Positions 10,870-20,931 of a stretch of DNA of 64,000 nucleotides are shown here, piece after piece (within the stretch, counting starts at the first letter, position 1; each line of letters begins with the position of its first letter). A program made the position numbers and the translations under genes. The notes under the pieces were generated by a model. It did no database searches, was not told where the DNA came from, and saw only the letters and a list, made by a program, of their open reading frames with translations. Location: assembly GCA_001931905.2 (NCBI GenBank), contig MSJI02000756.1:23992-87991 (forward strand), written 5' to 3'. Source of the DNA: Cladosporium sp. IMV 00045 (Eukaryota > Ascomycota > Dothideomycetes > Cladosporiales > Cladosporiaceae).

Positions 10870-11575
10870 CAAGACTACATTGTCAATTTTGGAGGTGCTG
10901 ATCTATGCCGCTTTCGTGAACTGGGAAAGCGTTGTGCCTTTGAAAGGGACGATGAGCTGGTATGGCATGTCGTTTATGTTCGTGCAAGTAGCCTTCAAGC
11001 TCATGGTGGTGAGAATAGTATTATGCCATTTAAAGGTGCGGTATGCTGAATCACTATTTGCGTGAATCTTGTACTGGTACAATCAAGCGTGGACTATCGA
11101 GGACGATTTGACGGCCGAGAAATGCGGTGGGAAGATATTGTTTCTCAGGTAATAAATTGGTGCTAGTACCACCATACCTAGGTCACTGAGAAAAATAGTG
11201 TGCCATTGAGAGATGTGTCTGCCTCATGTCGTTTGTATTATATACTGGTGCCGATACTATCAAACCAAGTACATTGAGAATGTCACTATGCCATCGAGAG
11301 GTACGGTAGATCGACACAGTGTCTCTGCACTCTTTGTGCTAGTACCGTCAGGTTTGGGATGTCAAGAAAGGTATAGTGCCACCGAGAGATATGAGAGATT
11401 GCAACGGTATTTCATTTTTGATCGTGCTTATACTATCAGGCTTAGGCTACTGAGAAATGTATGATGCCATTGAGAGATACGGGAGGCTGCCATGGCCTCT
11501 TCGTCATGTTTGTGGTAGTACCATTGGGCTTGGAGTATCGAGACTGCGATTCCAAGTTTGAGATACTTCACTTAC
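10870..11575 (+). repeat. Diverged tandem array, 88-bp period, about eight units
   Basis: Units are marked by a core resembling tgccattgagagatacgg. It starts at 10935, 11024, about 11112, 11201, 11289, 11377 and 11465, so the spacing is 88-89 bases with almost no drift. A second conserved patch, gtgctagtacc...tca, lies about 48 bases into most units, and a third, tactgagaa, just before the next core. Units are roughly two-thirds identical. The period is not a multiple of three and no frame stays open through the array, so it is not a coding repeat. A weaker partial unit seems to precede 10935, and another lies at about 11551. Confidence 0.75.
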
Positions 11576-11650
11576 AGCTTGGTTGAGAGATTGTTGCTTT
11601 GAGAGTTATGAAGTGAAACTGAGTTCTCGAATCATGAAACACTTGTTTCT

Positions 11651-11756
11651 TGATCCATCTTGGCCGCAAATGTCATGCGTTTCTCCTCGACACCGCGTAG
11701 AGGTGTGGATCAATACGTCGAGGTGGGTTTTTATCGAGGTTTGCCCTTGCCTCGGG
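11651..11756 (+). repeat. Dispersed ~105-bp element, copy A
   Basis: This stretch is closely similar (by eye about 85% identical, few gaps) to the reverse complement of 27905-28009. Shared blocks include gatccatcttggccgcaa, gcgtttctcctcgacaccgc, agaggtgtgga, cgtcgaggtgggttttta and cccttgcctcg. Inside it, cctcgac pairs with gtcgagg, and nested within that acacc pairs with ggtgt, so a two-step hairpin can form. Both stems are kept in the other copy. One reading frame also stays similar in the two copies (CVSPRHR.EVW...SRWVF.EV.PCL), but no start or domain supports a gene. Confidence 0.7.
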
Positions 11757-11820
11757 TGTTCAAGTTTCTTTCGGGGTTTACCCATGCCCCAGTGGTCTCG
11801 AGGTTTGGTCAGACAGTACC

Positions 11821-12954
11821 CTAGTTCGGAGCACTGTCGTCCCTCTTCCTCTTGTTCTTCCCGGCATCAATGTTTGAGCCGGGGTTTCTCCTCTGCCTCT
11901 TCGCAGGACGCGGACGATCATCGGTCTGGTCCCGCGGGGCTTGGCTCGGCTGCGGTCCCCATGGAGTGACCGCATCGCGAGTGAGGTCTTGGGTCATGAA
12001 CATCTCCCAGTTCGAGAGCTGTTGAGGGGACGAGATCCGCCCGGACAAGCCAAACATGACCTCTCTCCGGTCCATATACACCTTGCCATTTGGACCGATT
12101 CTCGGCGGCGCAAGTGGGCCCTCGGGCGGTCCTGCCTGGTACGCTGGCAGCTGAAAAGACCTTCGAGGAGCGAAACGAGCCTGACTTTCGCCAGGCAAGT
12201 TCCAATAACCGTCGGCGGGATCAGACGGCTGCTGTTCCCGGCCTCCTGCTGCCGAAGCACGAATCTGCGCAGACTCAGCTCGAGTCTGCGTATTTTGACT
12301 CGGAACGCCAGTTCGCTGTTCCTCGCCATGTTCCGCCGAAGCAGAACCTCCGTCGCTTGCCCCCTTGGCAGACTCAGTTCGAGTCTGCGTGTTCTGGCTC
12401 GGAACGCCAGTTCGCTGTTCCTCACCTTGTCCCGCCAAAGCAGGTCTGGCAGACTCAACTCGAGTCTGCGTGCTTGGGCTGAGGGAGGACCGTTCCCTTC
12501 CCTCGCCTTGTCCCGCCGAAGCAAGACCTCTTCCCGACCCCTCCGCAGACGGCGCGTAAGCCTGCGCATGCTGGCCAAGATGCTCATGGCCTGTAGCTGC
12601 AGACACCTGGGGCGAATGCAGAGAAGTGGTCTGGCCAAGAGCATTGTGCTCTTGGCTAATGTCCGCAGACGCCTGAGGCGAATGCAGAAGGGGGTTCTGG
12701 TCCCGGTGCTCGGAACCGTTCTCCGCAGACGCCTGGGGCGACTGCGCATTGTATTGTGTCGATGTAGCCTCTTTAAGGCCACTGGAGGAGCCATCGACGG
12801 CACCCTGCGAAGGTCAGTGATATGTTTGAGCGTACTGTAGGACGCGACGTACCCTCCAGCTGCGGCCTGCAGAATATGTTAGCTTGTGCTTGTCAATGGT
12901 ATGGCTATCGGATTTGTGGTAGTACTTACCGCTTCCGTTCTTCTTCGGCGGCAT
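11821..12954 (-). CDS. Repetitive basic hypothetical protein, probably nuclear
   Basis: The model has three exons: 12954-12930 (MPPKKNGSG), a 14-nt micro-exon 12866-12853 and 12804-11821. Introns are 63 and 48 nt with good GT..AG ends, and the micro-exon is needed to keep frame. The product is about 340 residues. The N-terminal two-thirds is low complexity, rich in Q, S, E, G and T, with at least two near-identical blocks (EEQRTGVPSQNTQTR.ESA) and related degenerate ones (SPQASAE...). A central part (RIGPNGKVYMDRREVMFGL...NWEMFMTQDL) looks more ordered. The C terminus is strongly basic with bipartite nuclear-signal character (RPRPAKRQRRN...KNKRKRDD). I do not recognise the family. The start is supported by good splice sites, not by homology. 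Confidence 0.55.
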
Positions 12955-13202
12955 GCAAATCAAAAATCGGGTATTTGATTTGCGTGGGTAAGAGAAGAAG
13001 AACGTTGGAGAGCGCGCAAGCGAAGCACAAATGTCAACATCCCACCACGAGCCCCGCTGTGCATAAATCGTGGACGTGAAATGAGCGGCGGGCCAACTTA
13101 TATGCCCTCGAGTCTGAGGCAGTGAGGGGCAACCTTGTGAGTATTTGGATGTTTGCTTTCATTTCTGCTGTTCACACTCACTTCAAGACTCATCACCACA
13201 AG
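12955..13202. other. Spacer upstream of two divergent reading frames
   Basis: About 250 bases between the start of the basic repetitive protein and the first ATG of the following frame. A strong splice donor-like gtgagt occurs at 13137, followed by cacaag at 13202, but joining these does not give an ATG-initiated frame into the downstream open frame. Confidence 0.35.
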
Positions 13203-13834
13203 ATGTCGGCCAATATGAACAACCTCGCAAATTCTATTACCTTCAATACGAGAGAGCGCTTGAGCTCTTCGAGACAAACCGACAGTCCGCTCTCGACCTT
13301 CTTATCGGATTGACATTGGATCCGCATTTGACCCTCTGGTACCGCCTACAGGTCCACAGCTGCCTCGCAAATCAGCTCGACCATCTGAACAGCGCGCGTG
13401 AGCATCTCGCTGCCGCCGAAAGAGCTTATGCTGAGATCGTTCGGAGGTGGCCGCCGGGAACTCCAGGACAAGAAGCCATGCACATCACGCTCGCAGACTT
13501 CCGTACGGACATGGATACCAGAAGAGAGCTTGTTGAAGAGGAGCGTGAGGCATCGCTGCAAGGTACTGAAGGAGCAGAGAGCTCACGCGAATTTGATGCT
13601 GAACGACCGGCAACTCCTCGACAAGCGGCGGAAGAGAGGGGTGCTGCCGGTCTGCCACAATCCCCGGCCACAGCGTTATCGATGGATCAGTTGACGATAA
13701 CGGCGACACCAGTTGCGCATGAGAAAGATCCTCTGACGCCGACCCGATCCCAAGTCCCAGTTGAACCGACGACTCCTTCTCGGCGGAGAAAGGAGAGAGA
13801 AGAGCCAGACACACCCACCAAGATGGGGCGTTGA
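13203..13834 (+). CDS. Small helical-repeat (TPR-like) hypothetical protein with unclear start
   Basis: An open frame from 13118 to 13834 codes for KFYYLQYERALELFETNRQ and continues with two or three predicted helices (LWYRLQVHSCLANQLDHLNSAREHL, then AAAERAYAEIVRRW). The helix layout YxxYERALELF...A...YRLQV...A..AYAEI resembles small TPR-like hypothetical proteins common in Dothideomycetes. The C-terminal third is charged and disordered (TPTRSQVPVEPTTPSRRRKEREE). There is no ATG in this frame upstream of the helices. The nearest ATG, 13203 (MSANMNNLAN), is one base out of frame with them. So either a single-base indel lies at about 13235, a non-AUG start is used, or an upstream exon exists that I cannot find. 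Function unknown. Confidence 0.45.
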
Positions 13835-14013
13835 GATCATCGCAGAACGGCAACCCATTGCTGCGAGATACAATGGATCCCAAATCTATTCTCACATCGC
13901 CCAACAGCGCAGTCTCGTGTTTTGGTGAAGAAGTCATGGTATCAATCGGAAGTGAAGTGAGGTTTGAAGTCGCGGATTTTGAAGACCCTGACGTCACCGC
14001 TCGCTGACAATGA

Positions 14014-14799
14014 ATGTCGATGCGGGCTGCAGATCGACCAACATGCTTTCTCCAATCCTTCTTCATCCACCAGAGAATGCGCTCACAATGCACTTCTCTA
14101 GCGATATCCACGCTCAAAAGAGCTCAATGCAGACCAACACGAAATGCAGCCCTCTCAGCCACAGTCCTCGGCGGCAAACGTGCCTTTGTGACCCCGAGTG
14201 CCATGGATGAATACTCAGACGACTCACTGAATGCGCCATTAAACCCCGTTCAATCTGTTACTCAGTCGGTACCGCCACCTGCGACCCCGTCGCCGACAGA
14301 AAGGCCTAAGACCGGCCCAGAAGAGCAAGCACTCAAAGCACAAGCACTCTTTGGCTCAAGGAATGCAGATCCGGCCGCCCGCGAAGCAGAACTCAAGAAA
14401 GCGTCTACAACCATAGCAGGCGTCGTGGTCCCTCCTCGGCCTGATGAGCCTGATAACTGCTGCATGTCTGGCTGCGTCAATTGCGTCTGGGATCGCTACC
14501 GCGACGAGCTGGAAGACTGGGCGGCCGCAAGCAAGGAAGCACGGCGGAAAATGCAAGAACAGCGCGTCAAGGGTCAGGCTACTGGTATGATGAACCAAGA
14601 AGGCAATGCGCCCAGCCATGTTGCTACGAGCATGGACGACGATGGTGGAGGATCCGAGACGAACTGGGATGTGCTTGAGTCAGCCGACGAAGGGGAGAAG
14701 GATCTGTTCGAGGGCGTGCCGGTGGAGATCAGGGAATTCATGAAGATCGAGAAGAAGTTGAAAGAGCAGCATAAGAAGGAGCAAAGCGCCAGCATCTAG
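14014..14799 (+). CDS. Oxidoreductase-like domain protein, probably mitochondrial
   Basis: Single-exon gene, 261 residues. The N terminus is rich in Arg, Ser, Thr and Cys and poor in acids up to about residue 60 (RMRSQCTSLAISTLKRAQ), as in a mitochondrial presequence. The core VVPPRPDEPDNCCMSGCVNCVWDRYRDELEDW is the short Cys-rich oxidoreductase-like domain seen in fungal proteins and animal OXLD1, with the PxxPxxPxxCCxSGCxxCVWxxYxxEL pattern complete. A charged helical linker and an acidic C terminus (EREFMKIEKKLKEQHKKEQ-like) follow. The domain's biochemical role is not established. The start at 14014 is the first ATG in frame that keeps the presequence. Confidence 0.78.
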   Translation: MSMRAADRPTCFLQSFFIHQRMRSQCTSLAISTLKRAQCRPTRNAALSATVLGGKRAFVTPSAMDEYSDDSLNAPLNPVQSVTQSVPPPATPSPTERPKTGPEEQALKAQALFGSRNADPAAREAELKKASTTIAGVVVPPRPDEPDNCCMSGCVNCVWDRYRDELEDWAAASKEARRKMQEQRVKGQATGMMNQEGNAPSHVATSMDDDGGGSETNWDVLESADEGEKDLFEGVPVEIREFMKIEKKLKEQHKKEQSASI

Positions 14800-15719
14800 A
14801 TTTGAGTGGCTGATGATACCCAAACACGTATACATTTCTATACATCTTCAAGGTTCGATTTGGAATCATATTACGCAAGATCGTTGAACAGAAGACGCTA
14901 TTTCAACGGGCAGTTATTCTAAAGAAGTCACCATTTCATCGGGGCAAACGGTGGTGAACTTGCATGAATGGGCAAGCAATGAGAAAAGGTAATGGGTCTT
15001 GCATGTCTAACATCTGCATGCAGGTCATGGGACAGCGTTGAAATTGAAGAGATGGCCAGGGTACCTAGCTTGACACGCGAGAGTTGAGGTAACATGGACT
15101 TAACGGCACAACGACAGTTCTGTGCAACCGTTGTGTTCAACAGCACACGTGGAACTTGATCGCTTTCCCCCTCATGCCTGTCGCGAGCTCAAGGCCATCA
15201 ACTCTTCGAAGTATAGTACATATGTAGCTCATGCTTGTCGTGGTCGACGTCACAACAGACGTCACAACACCTCTTGATCTGACCGCCAAAGCGTCGGCAT
15301 CGCATGAAGCAAAAGAATGCATCCAAGAATCTTGGCTGCCCACTCCTCCACCATCCTAAGCCATCGCCCCTCTCCGCAGGAACGATTGAACTCACGGAGC
15401 CGCATGCCGATCAAAACCTTCGACAGTTGGTCGTTCTCCCCTGCAGTGACACTTTTAACCGCCCGGTTATGTAGCGCAGCATCATGTATGCTTGATAATT
15501 GCATTTCACTCACTAAAGGCGGGGTAACCAGATGATCAACAGGCATCATATAGCAATACGAAGGTGTGGAGCCGACGCAGTGTTTCCGGCAAGAAAGCAC
15601 TACCTTGCCATGGTCCTGGGTTGCTTCCTCGTTGCAAAAGAATATAATAACATGGCTTTCAGCCCTAGGGCAGTCGTATCCTTCTCCCCAAAAAAACAAA
15701 CATCGAAATCCTTTTGATC
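14800..15719. other. Intergenic region upstream of the alpha-galactosidase
   Basis: About 0.9 kb. It holds the 3' end of the oxidoreductase-like gene and the promoter of the GH27 gene. A direct duplication of gacgtcacaac lies at about 15245-15268, giving two CRE-like ACGTCA half sites. A CCCC/AAAA-rich leader (about 15680-15705) precedes the GH27 start. No gene is visible. Confidence 0.45.
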
Positions 15720-17374
15720 ATGGTTCGAGATACGATACTTGCGCTTCTTGCGCTTCCATTTGCGTATGGACTTGTCCTTCCCGATGGTGTTGGTAAGCTA
15801 CCGGCTTTGGGCTGGAACTCATGGGTTGGTCATCGAACATAGAAAGACCTCGAACGAACGGTGCCACTAATATCGAACCACAGAACGCATATTTCTGCGA
15901 TGTCAATCAGACAAAGATCATGCAAGCCGCAAATGCCATGGTCGATCTGGGCTTCAAGGATGCCGGCTACGAGTACGTAGTACTTGACGATTGCTGGTCC
16001 GAGATGGGTGGAAGGGACGAGGTTACGAGTAGACTCAAGCCTAATTTGACGACCTTCCCCGACGGAATGAAAGGCACAGCCGATCAGGTTCACGATCTCG
16101 GATTGAAGTACGGCATGTACTCCAGCGCCGGCACAATGACCTGCGGCCGCTATCCAGGCTCATTGGGATATGAGATGATCGATGCTGAGACATTCGCTGA
16201 GTGGGGCGTGGACTACTTAAAGGTAAGCCTTTCTATCTTCGACGCATTGCCAGCCCGGTGAACTGAGTCCTGCGTAGTACGACAACTGCTTTCCGCCACC
16301 TGAGTGGATCGATGACTGTTTCGCGTGCAATGGCGATTCCGGCTTCGACAGGGTGGGCAAGGTCAACGGCAGCTGCACGGATGAGACGCCGATTACGAAC
16401 TACTACTCTTGGAACAACACCAGCCCATTCTGTGCTTACGACTTTCCGGTCGATGGAGTCAACTACACAGCAAAGTACACCGCTCTGAAGTTCAAGATTA
16501 TGGAGAGAGCTTTGCGATCACAGAACCGCACGATCTTGTACAGTCTCTGCGAGTGGGGTGTGTCAATCATGCTGATGATCAGGTGAACTATAGCTGACAA
16601 AGTATTTGCAGGGGTGGATCAAGTCTGGACTTGGGGGAATGCCACCGGTTCGTCGTGGCGTACCACGAACGATATTGGATTTGGTGAAGGTGAGTTGAGA
16701 TTCCAGTTCGTCTTGCTAGTACAAGAGCTAACATCAACCAGCTTCATGGAACCGTGTCTTGGAGATCTTGAATGTCAACAGTTTCTTGCTCGACTGGACT
16801 GACTTCTGGGGCCATGGCGATCCTGACATGCTTGAGGTGAGTATCACTTGTTCCTGGCATTGGAGCGGAGTTAGAAACAAGAACAGGGCAGCGCTGATCA
16901 TGTCAGGTCGGCAACGGTCTCTCCATCCAACAAGAGCGCTCGCATTTTGCACTCTGGGCCATCATGAAAGGACCACTCCTCATTGGCACCGATCTTCTGC
17001 AGATCTCGCAAGAGCAAATCAACCTCCTGCAGAACAAGTATTTGCTGGCCTTCAACCAGGACCCAATCGTCGGCAAGCCCGCAAGGCCGTACAAGTGGGG
17101 CATCAACCCAGACTATACGTTCAACGATACCTACCCGGCGATGTATTGGTCCGGTGCCTCAAGCAACGGTACCTTGGTCGCACTTCTCAACCCGACGAAC
17201 CAAAACCGGTCGATGAGTGCAGTATTCGAAGAAATTCCGCAGCTTCATGCTGGAGAGAAATACAACGTAATCGATGCTTGGAGCGGAGAGAGCTTGGGCT
17301 GCAAAGAAGACAGCGTCAAGGTCAATCTTGCTGCCAACGACACCGCTGTCTTCCTCTTTGGCGAGACTTGCTAG
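15720..17374 (+). CDS. Secreted GH27 alpha-galactosidase
   Basis: Hydrolyses terminal alpha-1,6-galactosyl residues in galactomannans and raffinose-type sugars outside the cell. Six exons (15720-15824, 15884-16222, 16278-16557, 16612-16689, 16742-16836, 16907-17374) give 454 residues. A signal peptide ([17 protein letters not shown]) leads into the GH27 opening [16 protein letters not shown], split by intron 1. YVVLDDCW and the retaining nucleophile Asp150 in DYLKYDNC follow; intron 2 lies just before the YDNC codons. The acid/base Asp is in WRTTNDI (about residue 262). [19 protein letters not shown] matches the conserved substrate pocket. The C terminus is the short beta-sandwich domain ([11 protein letters not shown]...TAVFLFGE). 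Many N-glycosylation sequons are present. The length is normal for fungal AglB-type enzymes without a carbohydrate-binding module. Confidence 0.93.
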
Positions 17375-17849
17375 TGTCAAGTCACATAGCCGAGGCAGAG
17401 TTCTTTCAGGTTGGGTTGACGATGTACGCCGTCCATGCTTTGCGAGCATTTGCAAAGGACTGTGGCGCATAAGCTGTAACAGGCTTTGCTCTTGCTTCAA
17501 TAACGCAGACACGAAGAACGATTATTTCCTCGATGTATCTTTCAAGTATAGAACTCTCATCTGTTATTTCAAAAGAATAAAGGTTCAATTTACATATACG
17601 AGGCTTGTAATCATTAAAGCGTTTTAGCCCCGAGCTTGATGATATGGGTACTATTTAGTGGACCCATCACGATGAAGTCGACGAACGGACCGAATTCTTC
17701 GGATCATGATGGAAGAGAACGTCCTCTTTGAATCGTAAGACGGATTTCCTTTCTACCCAGCTTTCATTAAATCACGAAGTACGAGCCATTCGTCCTCCAA
17801 CCTACATCGAGAAGCATCCACACGCCACCGAATTCGTGCCCACACAACC
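17375..17849. other. Intergenic region
   Basis: About 475 bases between the alpha-galactosidase stop and the small secreted protein. The first 230 bases are AT-rich, as expected for a 3' untranslated region. I see no further feature. Confidence 0.45.
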
Positions 17850-18203
17850 ATGAATTTGGTCACGACCTTGCTGTATACTTGCACAGCCATCATACCAACC
17901 CTTATCACAGGCACAATGGCGACCCACCAAGACTGCGCCGTAACATCATCCACTTCAGGTCCCATAGCCTACAGGTACTACGCGAGAGGCAGAAATTGCG
18001 CAACAAATTTCGACCTTGGAGTGATCGAGAGCGCGCTCCACAAGAAATTCAATCAGCTGGACCCAGAGAGTCTAAGGGAGCCCGAATGCGTTCAATTCGA
18101 TGTGGGAGGTCCGTGGCAAGGTTGGGTGTTGTATGGACGCGCTGGTGAGGTCGATCTGGCACACTATTGTGGTCCATCGCTGGCGAGGACGAGGGAGCTG
18201 TAG
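17850..18203 (+). CDS. Small secreted cysteine-containing protein, effector-like
   Basis: Single-exon frame of 117 residues. It starts with a hydrophobic leader (MNLVTTLLYTCTAIIPTLITG) that looks like a signal peptide. The mature part of about 96 residues has four cysteines (in QDCAV, RNCAT, PECVQ and HYCGP), enough for two disulfides, and no domain I recognise. Small size, a signal peptide and even cysteines fit the broad class of fungal secreted effectors or cell-wall-associated small proteins. Nothing in the sequence shows its target. The ATG at 17850 is preceded by acaacc, a usual fungal context. Confidence 0.6.
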   Translation: MNLVTTLLYTCTAIIPTLITGTMATHQDCAVTSSTSGPIAYRYYARGRNCATNFDLGVIESALHKKFNQLDPESLREPECVQFDVGGPWQGWVLYGRAGEVDLAHYCGPSLARTREL

Positions 18204-18433
18204 ACTACCTATGAGGCGAGAGGCGCGGTTACTTTTAATCAAGTGATCACAAAGAAGAGGAGTTGGAGGAGAATGTTGAATGGTAATGATCGCCTTCAGA
18301 GTCCTCGATGGAAGGATTCCCTCTACATACGGCGAAACGAACATTCAATGATCGGAACCCTGGGGTTATCAAATTTCGGAACTCGTACATTCTGTCGCTC
18401 TTGGTCACTACCAAGAGCTTAATTGATCGGCCT

Positions 18434-20152
18434 CTAGACTTCAAACACCGGTCCGCATTCCCTGCCAGCCCCAATGCCACCGGCCCTTGCATCCACCAAA
18501 TCCAACCTCCATCCTTTCCACTGCTCCAAGCCTCTCTTGACCTCCTTAACCCGCTCAATGCGCCTCTTGGCATCCTCCTCCTGAGCAAGACGGAATGCAT
18601 CTTCATCAAAGCCGTCTTCGCTCAACAGACCCAAGCTCTGGTTTCTCGGGCGGTTGCCAGTCTGACTGGCAGATTGCTCGCGGGGTCGACCAGTGAATGC
18701 CGAGATGCCGCTGCTGATGACATCTTGGAACGTTGATGTCTGGCGATGACTCTGAGGCGACGTTGGCGCATTGAGGTCGACGTCTTCGTATGCTTCGTGA
18801 TCTTCCATGCCTGGCTGCATCTCAGCACGTCTATCGCGCCAGACCCCGCGCTTAAGGTCGAAGTTCTCAGCTTCGAGCGCGCGGATGCGAGATTGCAGCT
18901 GGCCAGTCTCGGTCTCTTCGTCGTGTAAGTCGAAGTCGCTAGCATCACGGACATGGGACGGACGATCGCGGCGCTTGAGTTCAGCACGCACGTCGCCCAG
19001 CTCTTTGTCTTTGGCCTGCACGGCGGCGCTTGCGTCACGGTGGAGTTTGGTCAGGGCCTCGATCTTTTGCTCAAGGCTGGTGGCGCGCTCGGAGGCTGCC
19101 TCGAGGCTTGTGTTTGCGGTTCGAAGATCAGACTCAAGGACCGCGATGCGCTTGTTGAGAGCTTCTGGGTCTTCCGTCGATTTGTCCTCAGATCCTTCAT
19201 TGCCGAAAGACATAGAGACCTTCAGCGAATCGAGTTCCTGTTTGGTTGTCTCGACCTGGTGCTCTGCAGAGGTTGCACGTTGCTCCAGCTCTTTTACCGA
19301 AGTCTCCCTCTCTGTGACCGTGGTATTCAGGCTGGTGACTTGGTTTTTGAGGTTGCTCATTTCAAGCTCCAGAGACTCGATGGTCGACGTCTTGTTGGCC
19401 AGTTGCTCAGCGACTTCGGGGCTAGGACCGGATTGTCTCCTCTCCTTGCCTTTGGCAGCTTGTTGTGCTTGAGATAGCTGTCTCTGTACAGACGCCAGCT
19501 CGGTGCTCAGATTCTCCGATTCTTTGACCTTGCTCCTCAGTTCCGCGACATCGCTGCTGCTTTCCCGAAGGCTTTCGAGCTCTTCTTCCGCCTTCATCAA
19601 GCGTGCGGCGCTGTCTTCCTGTGAGGTCTTGTAGTCCTTGTTCTCTTTCTCCAGCTCTTCGATGCGTGCAGCCTGCTTGCGATACAGCTCCTGGACCTCA
19701 GCTGAGGGACTGCTTGAGTTTGCGCCAGCATCTCCCTTCTTGAATGACTTAGAGCGCTGCCTTGACTGCTGAGATTCTGATGGTTCTTGCGCATCCGATG
19801 GTCCCTTGTCTTCGGGATCTGCTGAATCCGCGTTCTCGTTATCATCTTGAGGCGCTGCTTCAGCCGCGTCGTCTGCTATGGTAGGTTCCTCGGTAGTGGT
19901 GGGCTCTGCAGCTGCTTCATCGGCGGCCTCTTCCTCTGCAGGTGCACTCTCTTCAGCCTTTGCATCAGCCGCTGCCTTTTCTGCCTTCTTCTTGCCGCCT
20001 CCTTTTTTGTCGCCCTTGGCTTTTTGTTTCTTGAGTTGTTCGTACTGTTCGTTTCGTAAGTACCTCAACACTCAGGGACTGTGTGCATTTGCACCTACAC
20101 GCTTCTTCGCCGCTGCGACCTTCTCGGCCTTGTCTTTGTCTTCGTCAGCCAT
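18434..20152 (-). CDS. Long coiled-coil protein (M-protein-repeat/golgin-like)
   Basis: Exons 20152-20099 (MADEDKDKAEKVAAAKKR) and 20044-18434 with a 54-nt intron give 554 residues. The first 100 residues are Lys/Ala/Glu-rich and disordered. From about residue 120 to 380 the sequence is a near-continuous coiled coil with heptads (ELYRKQAARIEELEKENKDY, AVLESDLRTANTSLEAASER, LQSRIRALEAENFDLKRG). The C terminus ends with a conserved helix (DAKRRIERVKEVKRGLEQWKGWRLDLVD). Fungal homologues are often named M-protein repeat proteins. The architecture suggests a Golgi or cytoskeletal tether, but no GRIP domain or membrane anchor is visible, so the location is unknown. The splice join KKR to YEQLKKQK is in phase and well supported. 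Confidence 0.75.
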
Positions 20153-20931
20153 GATTGTGAGGTTGTTGTGTAATGAAATGAACTATGACAGTGCAAGTAG
20201 TGGCTTGTAACGCGCGCATGCACTCAAGCGGAGAGCTCGCGCGACACCAAGGACGGGGCAAGCTGTCACGAGCTGATGGCGGTTGGATTGCGCCAAGAGA
20301 GGACTCAACTCTGGACTAATAAGATGTCTCAATGATTACTTGATATATCGGAAGACGTCTACTGTAACATCCACTTCTGAATATGAGGAGCTCAACAAAC
20401 ATCATGGATGTTGATGGCCCTTGTTCTTCATTGCCCGTTGTCGAAATCGTATGGTCTCAAGATCAAGATGACGACCATCAACAGTGATCATCCCATTCTC
20501 TCTACATTTCTACGACACTCTTTTCACCAGATTTCTGTTCAAAGTTCTCGAAGCAGTTCTCCATGGCATGCAGTCGAAGGCGCCACCGGTTTACCAATCT
20601 CACGACTAGGTCACATCTTCTGTTCCAGCCAGGACATCGAAACGATGTAGCCGTCACAATAAAACCACAAGTATTGTTGCCACAGGCATCCACAGGCATC
20701 GAGTGACGAGAAGGCAACCATGTTGGGTGCGTTGGACCAACCAACGACTGCACCAACTCACGCCTGCATGAGGCTGAAGCGGTATGGCTTAGGGCCAGGC
20801 GCCTAGGTACGTTGTCATGCAGCTGTTCGCTTTGGGCGCCAGACACACTCAAGGCTAGAAATACTCGTCTTTCCTCAAGCCTGGCCAACGATCTGTTTGC
20901 ATCAAGATATATCAAGGACCTTGTTGAAAGC
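20153..20931. other. Divergent intergenic region
   Basis: About 780 bases between the coiled-coil gene start and the next gene. A short direct repeat (ccacaggcat twice) lies at about 20684-20700. No gene, tRNA or mobile element is recognised. Confidence 0.45.

Larger units (their letters stand above)
10399..11820. other. Intergenic region holding a tandem array and a dispersed element
   Basis: This 1.4-kb gap contains no credible gene. Its middle and right parts are described in separate entries: a diverged 88-bp tandem array (about 10870-11575) and a 105-bp element (11651-11756) with an inverted relative at 27905-28009. The first 450 bases are likely the 3' region of the ubiquitin protease gene. 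Confidence 0.6.

Noticed and set aside
11583..11969. Plus-strand frame across element copy A, similar in translation to the frame in copy B
   Set aside because: Similarity is limited to about 35 residues and is explained by DNA similarity of the element. The flanks do not align.
11941..12840. Plus-strand open frame of about 300 codons rich in Arg, Ser and Leu
   Set aside because: It is the antisense of the repetitive basic gene. Its composition follows from the complementary repeats, and the minus strand has coherent splicing, a nuclear-signal-like tail and a better start.
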